A stretch of DNA of 64,000 nucleotides from Poriferisodalis sp026713105 (GCA_965115995.1 OZ220472.1:1240001-1304000); one strand, 5' to 3'. Numbered from the stretch's first letter, positions 1 to 8,426 are shown. Notes: a model not told the origin generated them from the letters alone. Made by a program: numbers and translations.

Positions 1-711
1 GCGCACCATCGGGCCGATCATCGGACCGAAGGCGAGGGTGACGATCATGTAGCCGTCCTTGCACGGGTAGATCGTGCGGAGCATGAGCGTGCCGAAGCGC
101 ACCCCGCCCGCCTCTCGCTGCACCTCTTCCAGGCCGGCGGGCGCGTAGAGGATCGCTGAGAGGGCCGTCTCGCAGACTGCCTGCTGCGTGGAGAGATCGA
201 CGTGCTGGCCTCGGCCGCAACGGGCTCGGTGCTCGAGCGCTACCAGGGCAGCGACCGCTGCTTGGGCGCTGGCGTGCAGCCAGGCTTGGGGGATGCTGAT
301 GCGGACCGGTGGACGGTCGCTGTCGCCGGTCACCGCCAGCTGGCCGCTGGATGCGAACAGGGTCAGGTCGGTTGCCTTCCAGTCGGCCTTCGGACCGGTT
401 TCACCCCAGGGTGTGGTGTGCACGGTGATGAGCTGGTCGTTGGTCTCTCGCAGCGCGGCGAGGTCAAGCTCGAAGGGCGTGCCGTCGTTGTGCAAGATGA
501 CATCGGCGCCGGCTGCGAGCGCGGCGACATCGTCTGCGCTGGCGGCGATCACCGAGCGCTTGCCGCGGTTGTAGGCATCATGGGCGTAGCCGCGGGGCCA
601 TCCGCCCGCAGGCTCCACCAGCACCACATCGGCGCCGAGCTGAGCCAGCAGATTGCCGGCGAACCAGCACCGTTCGTCGGTGAGATCTAGCACCCGATAT
701 GGACCAAGCAT
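1..711 (-). CDS. CaiB/BaiF family CoA-transferase, N-terminal part (runs off the left edge)
   Basis: Class III CoA-transferases move CoA between carboxylic acids through an aspartyl-CoA intermediate in the cytoplasm. The 237 codons visible begin MLGPYRVLDLTDERCWFAGN and continue with LLAQLGADVVLVEP, the family's opening fold. GRGQHVDLSTQQA near residue 190 holds the Asp that matches the catalytic position in this family. The ATG at 711 is preceded on the minus strand by a G-rich Shine-Dalgarno-like stretch. The C-terminal half lies outside the window. The substrate cannot be read from the sequence. The gene is followed upstream by an SDR on the same strand, so the two may be co-expressed. Confidence 0.9.
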   Translation of the reverse strand, partial: MLGPYRVLDLTDERCWFAGNLLAQLGADVVLVEPAGGWPRGYAHDAYNRGKRSVIAASADDVAALAAGADVILHNDGTPFELDLAALRETNDQLITVHTTPWGETGPKADWKATDLTLFASSGQLAVTGDSDRPPVRISIPQAWLHASAQAAVAALVALEHRARCGRGQHVDLSTQQAVCETALSAILYAPAGLEEVQREAGGVRFGTLMLRTIYPCKDGYMIVTLAFGPMIGPMVR

Positions 712-831
712 CCCGCCCCCAGGCGTCGACCCTGCGGCGGCTGCGCGTCGCCGCTGCTCCTGCGCCCGGACACTAGTGCTGGACGCCGAACGGTCAGCGA
801 GAGATGCGCAGCGTTCCAGCGCCAGGCGGCG

Positions 832-1602
832 CTACTCGGGAGTGACGTAGGCGGCGGTGAGGCCGCCGTCCACATGCAGGTTCGCACCCGTCATATACGA
901 CGCGTCGTCCGAGGCCAAGAACAGGGCCGCCGATGCCATCTCGTCTGCTTCGCCGAAACGGCCCATCGGCACATGGACCAGACGGCGCTGTTTTTTCTCG
1001 GGTGTGTCGAGGAATGACATCAGCATCTCGGTGCGCAACGGCCCGGGGGAGAGCGCATTGACGCGGATGTTTTCGCGAGCGTGGACGACCGCCAATTCCC
1101 GGGTCAGCGACAGCACGGCGCCCTTGGAGGCGGTGTAGGCGATCTGCGGTGTGGCAGCGCCGACCGATGCGACGAACGATGCGGTGTTGATGATCGATCC
1201 GCCGCCGCGGCGCCGCATCGCTTCCACGGCGTACTTGCAGCCGTACAGCACGCCTTTCACGTTGACCTCGAACGTGCGGTCGATCGTCTCGTCGTCAGTC
1301 TCGATGGCGTCGGTGTCGTCATCGAGCATGATCCCGGCGTTGTTGAATGCCACGTCGAGGCCGCCGAATTCGTCCTCGGCACGGCCGAAGGCGGCTGCTA
1401 CGGCCGACTCCGCCGAGATATCGGCACGCACTGCTATGGCCTCGCCGCCCGCGGCCCGTACTTCGGCCACGGTGTCGTCGTTCGAGGCAGCGATGTCGAC
1501 GGCAACGATGCGAGCACCCTCGGCGGCGAAGCGCAGAGCCGTCGCCCGCCCAATGCCACTGCCCGTTCCTGTGATCAGCGCCACCTTGCCCTGCAGCCTC
1601 AT
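832..1602 (-). CDS. SDR family NAD(P)-dependent oxidoreductase
   Basis: A 256-residue classical short-chain dehydrogenase/reductase. It has the TGxxxGxG nucleotide-binding loop at residues 11-18 (TGTGSGIG), an NNAG motif, and the catalytic Tyr-Lys pair in YTASKGA. The C-terminal LHVDGGLTA segment is typical. The ATG at 1602 is chosen because AGGGAGG lies 6-8 bases upstream and the conserved MRLQGKVALITG start follows it. The open frame continues far upstream without a stop, but that extension shows no homology and is antisense to the next gene. The substrate is unknown. It is divergent from the FAD oxidoreductase at 1783, and the 180 bases between them hold no promoter I can name with confidence. 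Confidence 0.92.
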   Translation of the reverse strand: MRLQGKVALITGTGSGIGRATALRFAAEGARIVAVDIAASNDDTVAEVRAAGGEAIAVRADISAESAVAAAFGRAEDEFGGLDVAFNNAGIMLDDDTDAIETDDETIDRTFEVNVKGVLYGCKYAVEAMRRRGGGSIINTASFVASVGAATPQIAYTASKGAVLSLTRELAVVHARENIRVNALSPGPLRTEMLMSFLDTPEKKQRRLVHVPMGRFGEADEMASAALFLASDDASYMTGANLHVDGGLTAAYVTPE

Positions 1603-1782
1603 GGAAATCCTCCCTGAACTGACGCAGTCTCTGTGGGCCATTGTCCCCGACTCCCGCGCCCGTTCGAGGCGATACGACCGCTGTGCCTTCTGGCGGAAGC
1701 GAGGACTGCCATCATCTTTGGCGATCGGCTTGGGTCTTCGAGGGCTGGCTCGGGACCGGATCCTGCGACAGAACGGTGTTTG

Positions 1783-2967
1783 ATGAACGACAGCTACGAC
1801 GTCGTGATCGTCGGTGGTGCCGTCATTGGCTCGTCGATTGCCTGGGCGCTGTCGGCCAACGACGGCTTCGACGGCAGCGTGCTGGTGGTCGAGCGCGACC
1901 CCACCTACGCGCAAGCCTCGACATCGCTCACCAACAGCTGCATGCGCCAGCAGTTCTCCAACCCGCTCAACGTGCAGATCTCCCGATTCGGCGCCGATTT
2001 CGTGCGGAACTTCCGGGAGCATCTCGGCGGCGACCCCGAGGTCCCCGACCTGTTCGTGCACCACTTCGGCTACATGTACCTCGCCGGCGATGACGACTTC
2101 GCGGCGACCCTGCGCTCCAATCAGGCAATTCAGTCCGAGCTCGGCGCCGGCACCCGCATCCTGAGCCCGGCCGAGATCAAGGCCGCCTACCCCTTCTACA
2201 ACGTCGATGACATCGTGTGCGGCAGCCACAATCTCGTTGATGAGGGCTATTTCGACTCGGGCACCATGTTCGACTGGTGGAGGCGCAAGGCCCGCCAAAA
2301 CGGCGTCGAATACGTGACTGCCGAGGTCGCTGATCTGGTCGTTGGCGAGGGGCGTGTCGAGGCTGCGGTGCTGGGCTCCGGCGAGACGGTGCGGTGCGAA
2401 ACGCTGGTGAATGCGGCAGGCCCGCGTGCGATCGAGGTGGCTCGGATGGTCGGCGCCGACCTGCCGGTCGAGCCGCGCAAGCGCTACACGTACATCTTCG
2501 AAGCCGCCGAGCCTCTCGACCGCGCTCTGCCGCTCACCATCGATCCCACCGGGGTTCACATGCGCAGCGACGGCGACGCCTACATGTGCGGCTGCACACC
2601 GGACATCGACCCCGCCGTCGACTACGACGACTTCGCCATGGACCACGACATCTTCGAGGACAAGGTCTGGCCGGTGCTGGCGCACCGTGTGCCGGCGTTC
2701 GAACGCCTCAAGGTCACCAGCCAGTGGGCCGGTCACTACGCCTACAACACGCTCGATCACAATGTCGTGGTCGGGCCGCACCACGAGATCGGGAATTTCA
2801 TCTTCGCCAACGGATTCTCCGGGCATGGCATGCAGCAATCGCCCGCCATCGGCCGAGCCGTGTCGGAGTGGATCGCCTACGGCGAGTACCGGACGCTGGA
2901 CCTGACGCCGCTGGGTTATCAGCGCATTGTCGAGGGTCGGCCGTTCGTCGAGAGCGCCATCATCTAA
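1783..2967 (+). CDS. FAD-dependent oxidoreductase (DAO / sarcosine-oxidase-like family)
   Basis: A 394-residue flavoprotein of the D-amino-acid oxidase/sarcosine oxidase superfamily, which oxidises C-N bonds of secondary amines or amino acids. The N-terminus DVVIVGGAVIGSSIAWALS is the GxGxxG-type dinucleotide fold. The C-terminal GFSGHGMQQSPAIGRAVSEW closes the FAD site, as is usual in the family. The length matches single-domain members. The ATG at 1783 starts directly before this fold. No strong Shine-Dalgarno sequence is visible, so the start is slightly uncertain. Its substrate is not deducible, and the adjacent luciferase-like and VOC genes do not clarify it. Confidence 0.9.
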   Translation: MNDSYDVVIVGGAVIGSSIAWALSANDGFDGSVLVVERDPTYAQASTSLTNSCMRQQFSNPLNVQISRFGADFVRNFREHLGGDPEVPDLFVHHFGYMYLAGDDDFAATLRSNQAIQSELGAGTRILSPAEIKAAYPFYNVDDIVCGSHNLVDEGYFDSGTMFDWWRRKARQNGVEYVTAEVADLVVGEGRVEAAVLGSGETVRCETLVNAAGPRAIEVARMVGADLPVEPRKRYTYIFEAAEPLDRALPLTIDPTGVHMRSDGDAYMCGCTPDIDPAVDYDDFAMDHDIFEDKVWPVLAHRVPAFERLKVTSQWAGHYAYNTLDHNVVVGPHHEIGNFIFANGFSGHGMQQSPAIGRAVSEWIAYGEYRTLDLTPLGYQRIVEGRPFVESAII

Positions 2968-3145
2968 AGACGCGAGCCAGTAGGCACAGATGCCATAGCG
3001 GTGGAGGCGGCAGAAGACTCTGCGACGTTGCGACCTGCTGGATCGCTGGAGCGGAGGGTTCTGCCGCCGCCACCGCGGGCCCACCTCTCTGCGCGGCTTC
3101 TCAGCCCTGCCCCACGTCGGCACGGCCGAGCGAGCGGCACGCCAG

Positions 3146-3151
3146 TACTCT
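3146..3151 (+). promoter_or_regulatory. Candidate -10 box (TACTCT) for a leaderless transcript
   Basis: TACTCT ends 6 bases before the GTG start at 3158, and there is no Shine-Dalgarno sequence between. In actinobacteria a TANNNT box at this distance places the transcription start on the start codon. The same arrangement recurs at 31241, 34825 and 42442. No convincing -35 box is seen. Confidence 0.4.
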
Positions 3152-3157
3152 CGCCCC

Positions 3158-4168
3158 GTGCGCTTCGGCATCTTCGACCAGCTGGAACAACCTGGTGACG
3201 TTCCCTGGCACGAGCTGTACCGGCACCGGCTCGACCTGCTGGTGAGGGCCGAAGAGGCCGGCGTGTGGGGGTGGCACAAGTCCGAGCACCATCTCATCCC
3301 GCTCGACGCCGCACCCAGCATCAACGTGTACCTAGCTGCGGCTATCGAGCGCACCAGCCGCATTCGCATCTGCTCGCTGGTGCACCTGCTGCCCTTCTAC
3401 CACCCGATCCGGCTGGCCGAGGAGCTGTGCATGCTCGACCAGCTCTCCGAGGGCCGGCTGGAGTTCGGCTTCGGCAAGGGAATCAGCGTGCCCGAGCACC
3501 TGCTGTGGGGCCTCGACCCCGACGACGCCATTGCCAAGACCGACGAGTCGCTCGAGCTGATCCTGGCTGCCATGCAGACGAACGGGAATTTCAGCTTCGA
3601 AGGCGAGTTCTCTTCGTTCGGCGACGTGCCGATCGAGTTCGAGCCGTACCAGAAGCCCTACCCGCCGCTGTGGCGGCCGGGCCAGCTTGAAACAGCCGCA
3701 GAGATGGGCGTGCGCACGATGGCCGCCGGGCCGCTGGCTGCGGTGGCCGGGAGCACGGCTCGCTACCACGAGCTGCTCCGCGACGACGGCATCGGCAGGC
3801 ACCACTCGCCGATGATCGGAGGGCTGCGGCGACTGGTCGTCGCACCCACCGATGCCGAAGCCGACGAGATCGGGCGCCGGACGTGGGTTGCGTTCACCGA
3901 GCACCTGACTCGGCTGTTCCGTCGCTACGAGATGATCCCGCCGAACGACCCGACGCTCGGCGGCGACTACGACAAGGCGAAGCACTTCGAGGCGGTCGTG
4001 GTCGGGTCGCCACAGACCATCCGTTCGGTTTGCGAACGGTTCGCCGAAGAGGCAGGCACCGACTACTTCGTGGGCGTGTTTGCGTGGGGTGATCTCACGA
4101 ACTACGAGGTGGACCGCTCATTCGATCTGTTCGCTGAGCATGTGATCGCCCCGATGGCTACTTCCTGA
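3158..4168 (+). CDS. LLM class flavin-dependent oxidoreductase
   Basis: A 336-residue bacterial luciferase-like monooxygenase fold protein using FMN or F420. It begins MRFGIFDQLEQPG. AEEAGVWGWHKSEHH follows near residue 32, then the typical IRICSLVHLLPFYHPIRLAE and LSEGRLEFGFGKG strands. The GTG start at 3158 has a TACTCT box just upstream and no ribosome-binding site, which suggests leaderless translation. The stop codon lies inside a perfect palindrome (4164-4179). The substrate is unknown. It may act as an FMN monooxygenase with reduced flavin supplied by another protein. Confidence 0.9.
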   Translation: MRFGIFDQLEQPGDVPWHELYRHRLDLLVRAEEAGVWGWHKSEHHLIPLDAAPSINVYLAAAIERTSRIRICSLVHLLPFYHPIRLAEELCMLDQLSEGRLEFGFGKGISVPEHLLWGLDPDDAIAKTDESLELILAAMQTNGNFSFEGEFSSFGDVPIEFEPYQKPYPPLWRPGQLETAAEMGVRTMAAGPLAAVAGSTARYHELLRDDGIGRHHSPMIGGLRRLVVAPTDAEADEIGRRTWVAFTEHLTRLFRRYEMIPPNDPTLGGDYDKAKHFEAVVVGSPQTIRSVCERFAEEAGTDYFVGVFAWGDLTNYEVDRSFDLFAEHVIAPMATS

Positions 4169-4179
4169 GCGCGCTCAGG
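4164..4179. promoter_or_regulatory. Perfect 16-bp palindrome CCTGAGCGCGCTCAGG
   Basis: The two 8-base arms are perfectly self-complementary with no spacer. The left arm includes the stop codon of the upstream gene, and the right arm abuts a possible -35 region for the VOC gene at 4242. A repressor operator is more likely than a terminator because there is no loop and no T-run. Confidence 0.4.
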
Positions 4180-4210
4180 TTGCTTGCCCTGAATCCCCGA
4201 GGCCTATAGT
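4180..4210 (+). promoter_or_regulatory. Possible promoter for the VOC gene
   Basis: TATAGT at 4205-4210 is a good -10 hexamer in a GC-rich background. Upstream, either TTGCTT (4180-4185, 19-base spacer) or TTGCCC (4184-4189, 15-base spacer) could serve as -35. Neither spacing is ideal. The adjacent palindrome at 4164-4179 would sit over the -35 edge. Confidence 0.35.
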
Positions 4211-4241
4211 CACGGGAGAACTGAACTTGGGGGCGGCTTGA

Positions 4242-4925
4242 ATGACTGCACTACATCCCAACGGCGTGAACCATCTCGCCTTGTCCACCCGCGACATGAA
4301 GGGCCAACTCGAGTTCTGGTGCGACGTGCTGGGGTTGCCGCTGAAGGCCCTGTACTGGATGCACGGGGTGGAGGGCACCTATCACGGCTTCGTGGAGCTG
4401 GCGCCCGACAGCTACGTGGCATTCGTCCAGCACCCCGACAACGCCAAGGACATCGAGCTCGGCGTTACTCACGCGGGCGGCCCCGGCGAGCCGGTCACCG
4501 CTGGCACCATGCAGCACGTCGCCTTCAACGTCGACGCGTTCGAAGACCTGATGGCGCTGCGGGATCGCATCCGTGATCGGGGCGTGCAGGTGTTCGGGCC
4601 GATCGACCACGGCTTCATCCAGTCGATCTACTTCGCCGGCCCCGAGGGACTGGCGCTTGAGGTGGCGTGCGGATCGGCAATTCCGGCCGAGCAGTGGGTC
4701 GACCCCGAGGTGCAGGATCTGTGCGGCATCTCCGAGTCCGAGCTGCAACGGCTGAAGCACCCGGCGGAATACACCCGTCCCACTGAGCTGGTTTCGCAGC
4801 CGTCATCCGATACGGGCATGCCGCGGCTCATGCCCGAAGACCACTACGACATGGTCATGAGCCTGCCCGACCAAGTGGTGTGGGACAGGATGAGCGAGAC
4901 CACGCCGCCAGTGGCCGCCGACTGA
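4242..4925 (+). CDS. VOC family protein (glyoxalase / extradiol-dioxygenase fold)
   Basis: A 227-residue vicinal-oxygen-chelate protein. Two beta-alpha-beta-beta-beta modules can be seen. The first starts VNHLALSTRDM with a likely metal-binding His, and the second starts MQHVAFNVDAFEDLM with another. GLALEVACGSA supplies the likely Glu ligand near residue 143. These proteins bind a divalent metal and act as dioxygenases, isomerases or lyases. The last 70 residues are a tail beyond the core fold. The ATG at 4242 has a GGGGGCGG ribosome-binding stretch before it. The reaction is unknown. It may be co-transcribed with the iron-sulfur protein at 5015, although 89 bases separate them. Confidence 0.85.
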   Translation: MTALHPNGVNHLALSTRDMKGQLEFWCDVLGLPLKALYWMHGVEGTYHGFVELAPDSYVAFVQHPDNAKDIELGVTHAGGPGEPVTAGTMQHVAFNVDAFEDLMALRDRIRDRGVQVFGPIDHGFIQSIYFAGPEGLALEVACGSAIPAEQWVDPEVQDLCGISESELQRLKHPAEYTRPTELVSQPSSDTGMPRLMPEDHYDMVMSLPDQVVWDRMSETTPPVAAD

Positions 4926-5014
4926 CGGCTTCGCCCAATTCGCTGTCTGGCGCCGCCGGGACCAACGCGCTGTCCGGTTCACGACAGACCTGACGAGCAC
5001 GTTCACGGAGCCTG

Positions 5015-7096
5015 ATGCGCCTCTTTTCTCATCGCAAGCGCTCAGCGGCGGCTGGGCCGCTGCCCACCGAACTGCTGCCTCGTCTCGCCCCCGGGTCACT
5101 TGACGCGACAACGCGACTGCCGGACTCGCCGCCCGCACCGGCCACGCCCGGAGAGTGGGGCGTGGCGCACGTCTTCGACGACATCGTCGACGTCTTCACG
5201 GCGTGCCGGACGGGGGACATGCTGGCAGCGCCTGCACCCATGCCCAGCGTCGGGGCCGCAGTTGACAACATGCGCGGTTACTGCTTCTTCCTCGACGCCG
5301 ACCTTGCCGGCATCTGCGAGCCGTCGCCGGGGTGCTGGACTGCCGAGCCGATCGAGGGCCATCGCAACGCCATCGCAATCATCGTCGGGCACGGGCGACC
5401 GATCCGACCCGGCGAGCCGGGATACGACTGGATCAGCGGTTCTGAGCAGGACAACGCTGATCTGCGCGCAACTGAGATCGCCACCGTGCTCACCCGCTAC
5501 CTCGGCACGTTGGGCTATGCCGCAACGGCGCACACAGCAGCGGCCTCCGACCTCGACCGCTTCCGGGTCGCCGTCGAGGCGGGTGTGCTCGAAGCCGGCC
5601 GCCGCAGTCTGAGCCATCCTTTCCTGCGACGAGGCTTCGCCGTCTCGGTGGTCACCACGAACTTGGAGTTGACGCCTGACGGCCCGCTCGCGCCTCGCAA
5701 CGTGGTGCAGAACGCCAGCATCAAAGCGAAACACTGGCTCGGATGGGGAGGAACTCGGCCCGGTTGGAACCGCCTGGACGGGCGCCATCGACCGTGGCAC
5801 CTGGGCCGCTACCCCATGGAGAAGGTCAAGCGAGTCGACGAGCCGACGACGCTCGTGATCCCCGAAGAGGTCAAGCGGCCCGCGGCGCGGCACAACTTCT
5901 TCGTCCGGGCCGGGGCGGGTGACTTGGGCCCGCGGCCCAAGAAGGAAGTGGCCAGGTTCATACGCAAGGCGCCCCATGGCATCGCTTCCCAAGAGATGTT
6001 GGGACGCCTGGTGCCGCTGCAGCGGGGCGAGGCCGCGAGCGAAATTGGCTCCGGCGCCCACGATGCCGAGGCGAATGCCGATGCCGTCAAGGCGCTCGGG
6101 CATTTCATCGGTGCCGACATGACCGGCGTGTGCGAAGCCCCCGAATACGCCTGGTACTCGCATAACCCGCGAGGCGAGCCGATCGAGGCGAAACACCGCA
6201 ATGCCATCGTGTTCGTGCTCGACCAAGGCTTCGAGACCATGGAGGGCGCCTCGGGCGACGACTGGATCAGCGGCGCGCAGTCGATGCGGGCGTATCTGCG
6301 AGCGTCGGTCATCGCCAATGCCATCGCCGCACAGATCCGCCGGCTCGGGTACGCCGCGCAGGCCCACACCGCGGCAGACGACGAGATCAACCACATCCCG
6401 CTGCTGCTGTCGGCGGGCATCGGCGAGCTGTCACGCATCGGCGAACTGGTGCTCAACCCGTTCGTGGGTCCCCGGTTCAAATCGGGCGTGGTGACCACAG
6501 ATATGCCGCTGACCCCCGACAAGCCCATCGACTTCGGACTGCAGGACTTCTGCAACAAGTGCACCAAGTGCGCCCGTGAATGCCCGGTCGGCGCGATCCG
6601 CTTCGGCGACAAGGTCATGTTCAACGGCTATGAGATGTGGAAGCCCGACGTGGATCGCTGCGCCCGCTACCGCATCACCAACATGCGCGGCTCGGCGTGT
6701 GGGCGCTGCATGAAGACGTGCCCGTACAACGTCGAGGGCGTGCTAGCCGAGCGCCCGTTCCAGTGGGCGGCGATGAAGCTGCCCTTTGCCCGCGCATGGA
6801 TCGCCCGCCTCGACGACAAGCTCGGTCGGGGAGAGATCAATCAGGCAAAGAAGTGGTGGGTCGACATCGAGGTGCTCGAGAACACTCCAGTCGAGCCGCC
6901 GAAAGGAGCAAACGTCCGCGGCCTCAACCTTGAGCGCAAGCCACGAGACGAATCGGGCTTCGCACTGTTCCCGCCCGAGATGGCGCCGCCAGGGCCCGAC
7001 GGCATGGCCCCCTTCCCGCTCGATCGTGAGGCAGGTATCACAGCGTCGCAACAAGCGGAGCGGCCCGAGGCTGCGCGAGAGCGTGTCCAGCGCTGA
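5015..7096 (+). CDS. Reductive-dehalogenase-like iron-sulfur protein with a duplicated RdhA-type domain
   Basis: A 693-residue protein. Its second half (about residues 360-580) resembles RdhA-type reductive dehalogenases: a cobalamin-domain-like segment followed by DKPIDFGLQDFC and two [4Fe-4S] motifs, CNKCTKCARECP from Cys513 and CGRCMKTCP from Cys562. The first half (about 85-235) is a diverged copy of the same domain: ADLAGICE matches ADMTGVCE, DWISGSEQ matches DWISGAQS, and LGYAATAHTAA matches LGYAAQAHTAA. It lacks the cluster-binding cysteines. There is no Tat signal and no RdhB anchor gene, so a cytosolic respiration-independent enzyme is likely. Actual dehalogenase activity is inference, since corrinoid-binding residues cannot be confirmed by eye. 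A fragment of this gene recurs at 8289-8426. Confidence 0.8.
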   Translation: MRLFSHRKRSAAAGPLPTELLPRLAPGSLDATTRLPDSPPAPATPGEWGVAHVFDDIVDVFTACRTGDMLAAPAPMPSVGAAVDNMRGYCFFLDADLAGICEPSPGCWTAEPIEGHRNAIAIIVGHGRPIRPGEPGYDWISGSEQDNADLRATEIATVLTRYLGTLGYAATAHTAAASDLDRFRVAVEAGVLEAGRRSLSHPFLRRGFAVSVVTTNLELTPDGPLAPRNVVQNASIKAKHWLGWGGTRPGWNRLDGRHRPWHLGRYPMEKVKRVDEPTTLVIPEEVKRPAARHNFFVRAGAGDLGPRPKKEVARFIRKAPHGIASQEMLGRLVPLQRGEAASEIGSGAHDAEANADAVKALGHFIGADMTGVCEAPEYAWYSHNPRGEPIEAKHRNAIVFVLDQGFETMEGASGDDWISGAQSMRAYLRASVIANAIAAQIRRLGYAAQAHTAADDEINHIPLLLSAGIGELSRIGELVLNPFVGPRFKSGVVTTDMPLTPDKPIDFGLQDFCNKCTKCARECPVGAIRFGDKVMFNGYEMWKPDVDRCARYRITNMRGSACGRCMKTCPYNVEGVLAERPFQWAAMKLPFARAWIARLDDKLGRGEINQAKKWWVDIEVLENTPVEPPKGANVRGLNLERKPRDESGFALFPPEMAPPGPDGMAPFPLDREAGITASQQAERPEAARERVQR

Positions 7097-7165
7097 ACCG
7101 CTCAATCCGGCCATGCGACTGACACCGGGCAAGTCAGCCATGACAGATCCACAGAAGGGAATCCA

Positions 7166-8206
7166 ATGGCAGAAGTCCGAGGCGCCCACCTAGTCGGGAG
7201 TGCCCCTGTCACCGAGCCGCAGCAGCTGTTCGAATTGGTGAGCGACCACCTCGCCGCCCACCTGCGACGCGTGCCTGACGGCGAAGTCGGCGAACGAGAC
7301 ACCTGGATCGCTTGGCAGTTTCCCAAGCTGGGCGAGTGTCCACAACTCGAGATCCGGTCGGTCACCTCGGCGTACTTGGATCGCGATGTCCCCCAGCACG
7401 AATTGATCGATGGAGCAGGGCCGCTCGAACTTGTCGACTTGGGCTATGCGGACGCAGCGCTTGAGTCCTGGGAGAAGTTCGCGGCCGCACAGGAAGCGGG
7501 AACGCTGCCCGGTTCGGCGCGCTTCATGGTGGGACTGCCGTCGCCGCTCAGCGTCGTCACTATGTATGTCGCACCGTCGTCCCGCCCAGCTGTATTCGAA
7601 GCGTGGACAGCGGCCATGGAAGCCCAGTTGGCTCGCATCCTGGCCGGCATCCCGAACGACCGCCTGGCCATCCAGTGGGAGGTGTGCATCGAGTTCGGGA
7701 TCCTCGAAGGCCTCTGGGGCTATCTCGACACGGACGCCAGTGGCATCGACACTCGTGACGGCATCGGGGAGCACATCGTCTATCTCGGAGGTCTCGTGCC
7801 TGACGAGGCCGAGATGGGGTACCACTTCTGCTACGGCGACGCCGGCCATCAGCATTTCGTCGAGCCTTCGAACACCGAGCATCTGGCCTGGGCAGTTCAG
7901 ACGGTGCTGGGCGGTGTGGAGCGAAACCTCGACTGGGTCCACATGCCCGTGCCAAAGCAGCGAGACGACGTCGAGTACTTCCAAGCGCTCGGTGCAGTGG
8001 AGATCCCTCAAGAGACCGAGTTGTATCTCGGATTGGTGCATGCCACGGGTGGGCAAGAGGGCACCCGCCGCCGTATCGCCGCAGCGTCGCAAGTCATTCC
8101 GCGGTTTGGCCTCGCCACCGAATGCGGCATGGGCCGGCGCCAGCTCGACACCATCGGCCCGCTCCTCGACCAGCATGCTGCTCTCAGCGAACCCTGGACG
8201 TCGTGA
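7166..8206 (+). CDS. MetE/UROD-fold protein (cobalamin-independent methionine synthase C-terminal-like)
   Basis: A 346-residue protein resembling the catalytic barrel of MetE and uroporphyrinogen decarboxylase-like methyltransferases. A His-x-Cys pair (H220, C222 in GYHFCYGDAGH) and a Cys in FGLATECGMGRR (C320) match the zinc-ligand motifs of MetE. The opening VPDGEVGERDTWIAWQ is typical of stand-alone actinobacterial members. It lacks the MetE N-terminal domain. Such short forms can take methyl groups from corrinoids, which is notable next to an RdhA-like gene, but the substrate is unknown. The ATG at 7166 follows an AAGGGA ribosome-binding site and lies 69 bases after the iron-sulfur gene, so an operon is plausible. 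Confidence 0.75.
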   Translation: MAEVRGAHLVGSAPVTEPQQLFELVSDHLAAHLRRVPDGEVGERDTWIAWQFPKLGECPQLEIRSVTSAYLDRDVPQHELIDGAGPLELVDLGYADAALESWEKFAAAQEAGTLPGSARFMVGLPSPLSVVTMYVAPSSRPAVFEAWTAAMEAQLARILAGIPNDRLAIQWEVCIEFGILEGLWGYLDTDASGIDTRDGIGEHIVYLGGLVPDEAEMGYHFCYGDAGHQHFVEPSNTEHLAWAVQTVLGGVERNLDWVHMPVPKQRDDVEYFQALGAVEIPQETELYLGLVHATGGQEGTRRRIAAASQVIPRFGLATECGMGRRQLDTIGPLLDQHAALSEPWTS

Positions 8207-8242
8207 CCTGCCCGCGGAGCGAGCGTCCAACAGGGGGAATTC

Positions 8243-8284
8243 ATGACGGATAACAGCGCACAGGCAATGACGCCCGAAGCCCAC
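8243..8284 (+). pseudogene. Orphan 5' fragment of a hydroxyquinol 1,2-dioxygenase gene
   Basis: These 42 bases match the first 42 bases of the dioxygenase gene at 17522 with three substitutions and encode MTDNSAQAMTPEAH. The match ends abruptly and an RdhA-like fragment begins within a few bases. The small open frame from this ATG ends about 27 codons on. A GGGGGAA ribosome-binding stretch precedes it, but no functional product is expected. Confidence 0.8.
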
Positions 8285-8288
8285 GCGG

Positions 8289-8426
8289 CGGCTGGTCCCA
8301 CTGCAGCGCGGAGACGCAGCACCTGAGATCGGCCCCGGTGCCGACGACGCCGATGCGAATGCCGACGCGGTCAAGGCGCTGGGCCACTTCATGGGCGCCG
8401 ACATGACCGGTGCGCTCGTCGGCTAG
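8289..8426 (+). pseudogene. Fragment of the RdhA-like gene
   Basis: This stretch encodes RLVPLQRGDAAPEIGPGADD and then NADAVKALGHFMGADMTG, matching residues 331 to about 371 of the protein at 5015. It is in a different reading frame from the dioxygenase fragment to its left, so it cannot be a fusion product. It ends at a TAG that overlaps the stop codon of the minus-strand VWA gene. Confidence 0.8.

Noticed and set aside
1603..3369. Very long minus-strand open frame continuing upstream of the SDR gene
   Set aside because: It has no recognisable domain, lies antisense to the clearly coding FAD oxidoreductase, and the SDR has its own start with a good ribosome-binding site at 1602. Long antisense frames are common in GC-rich DNA.
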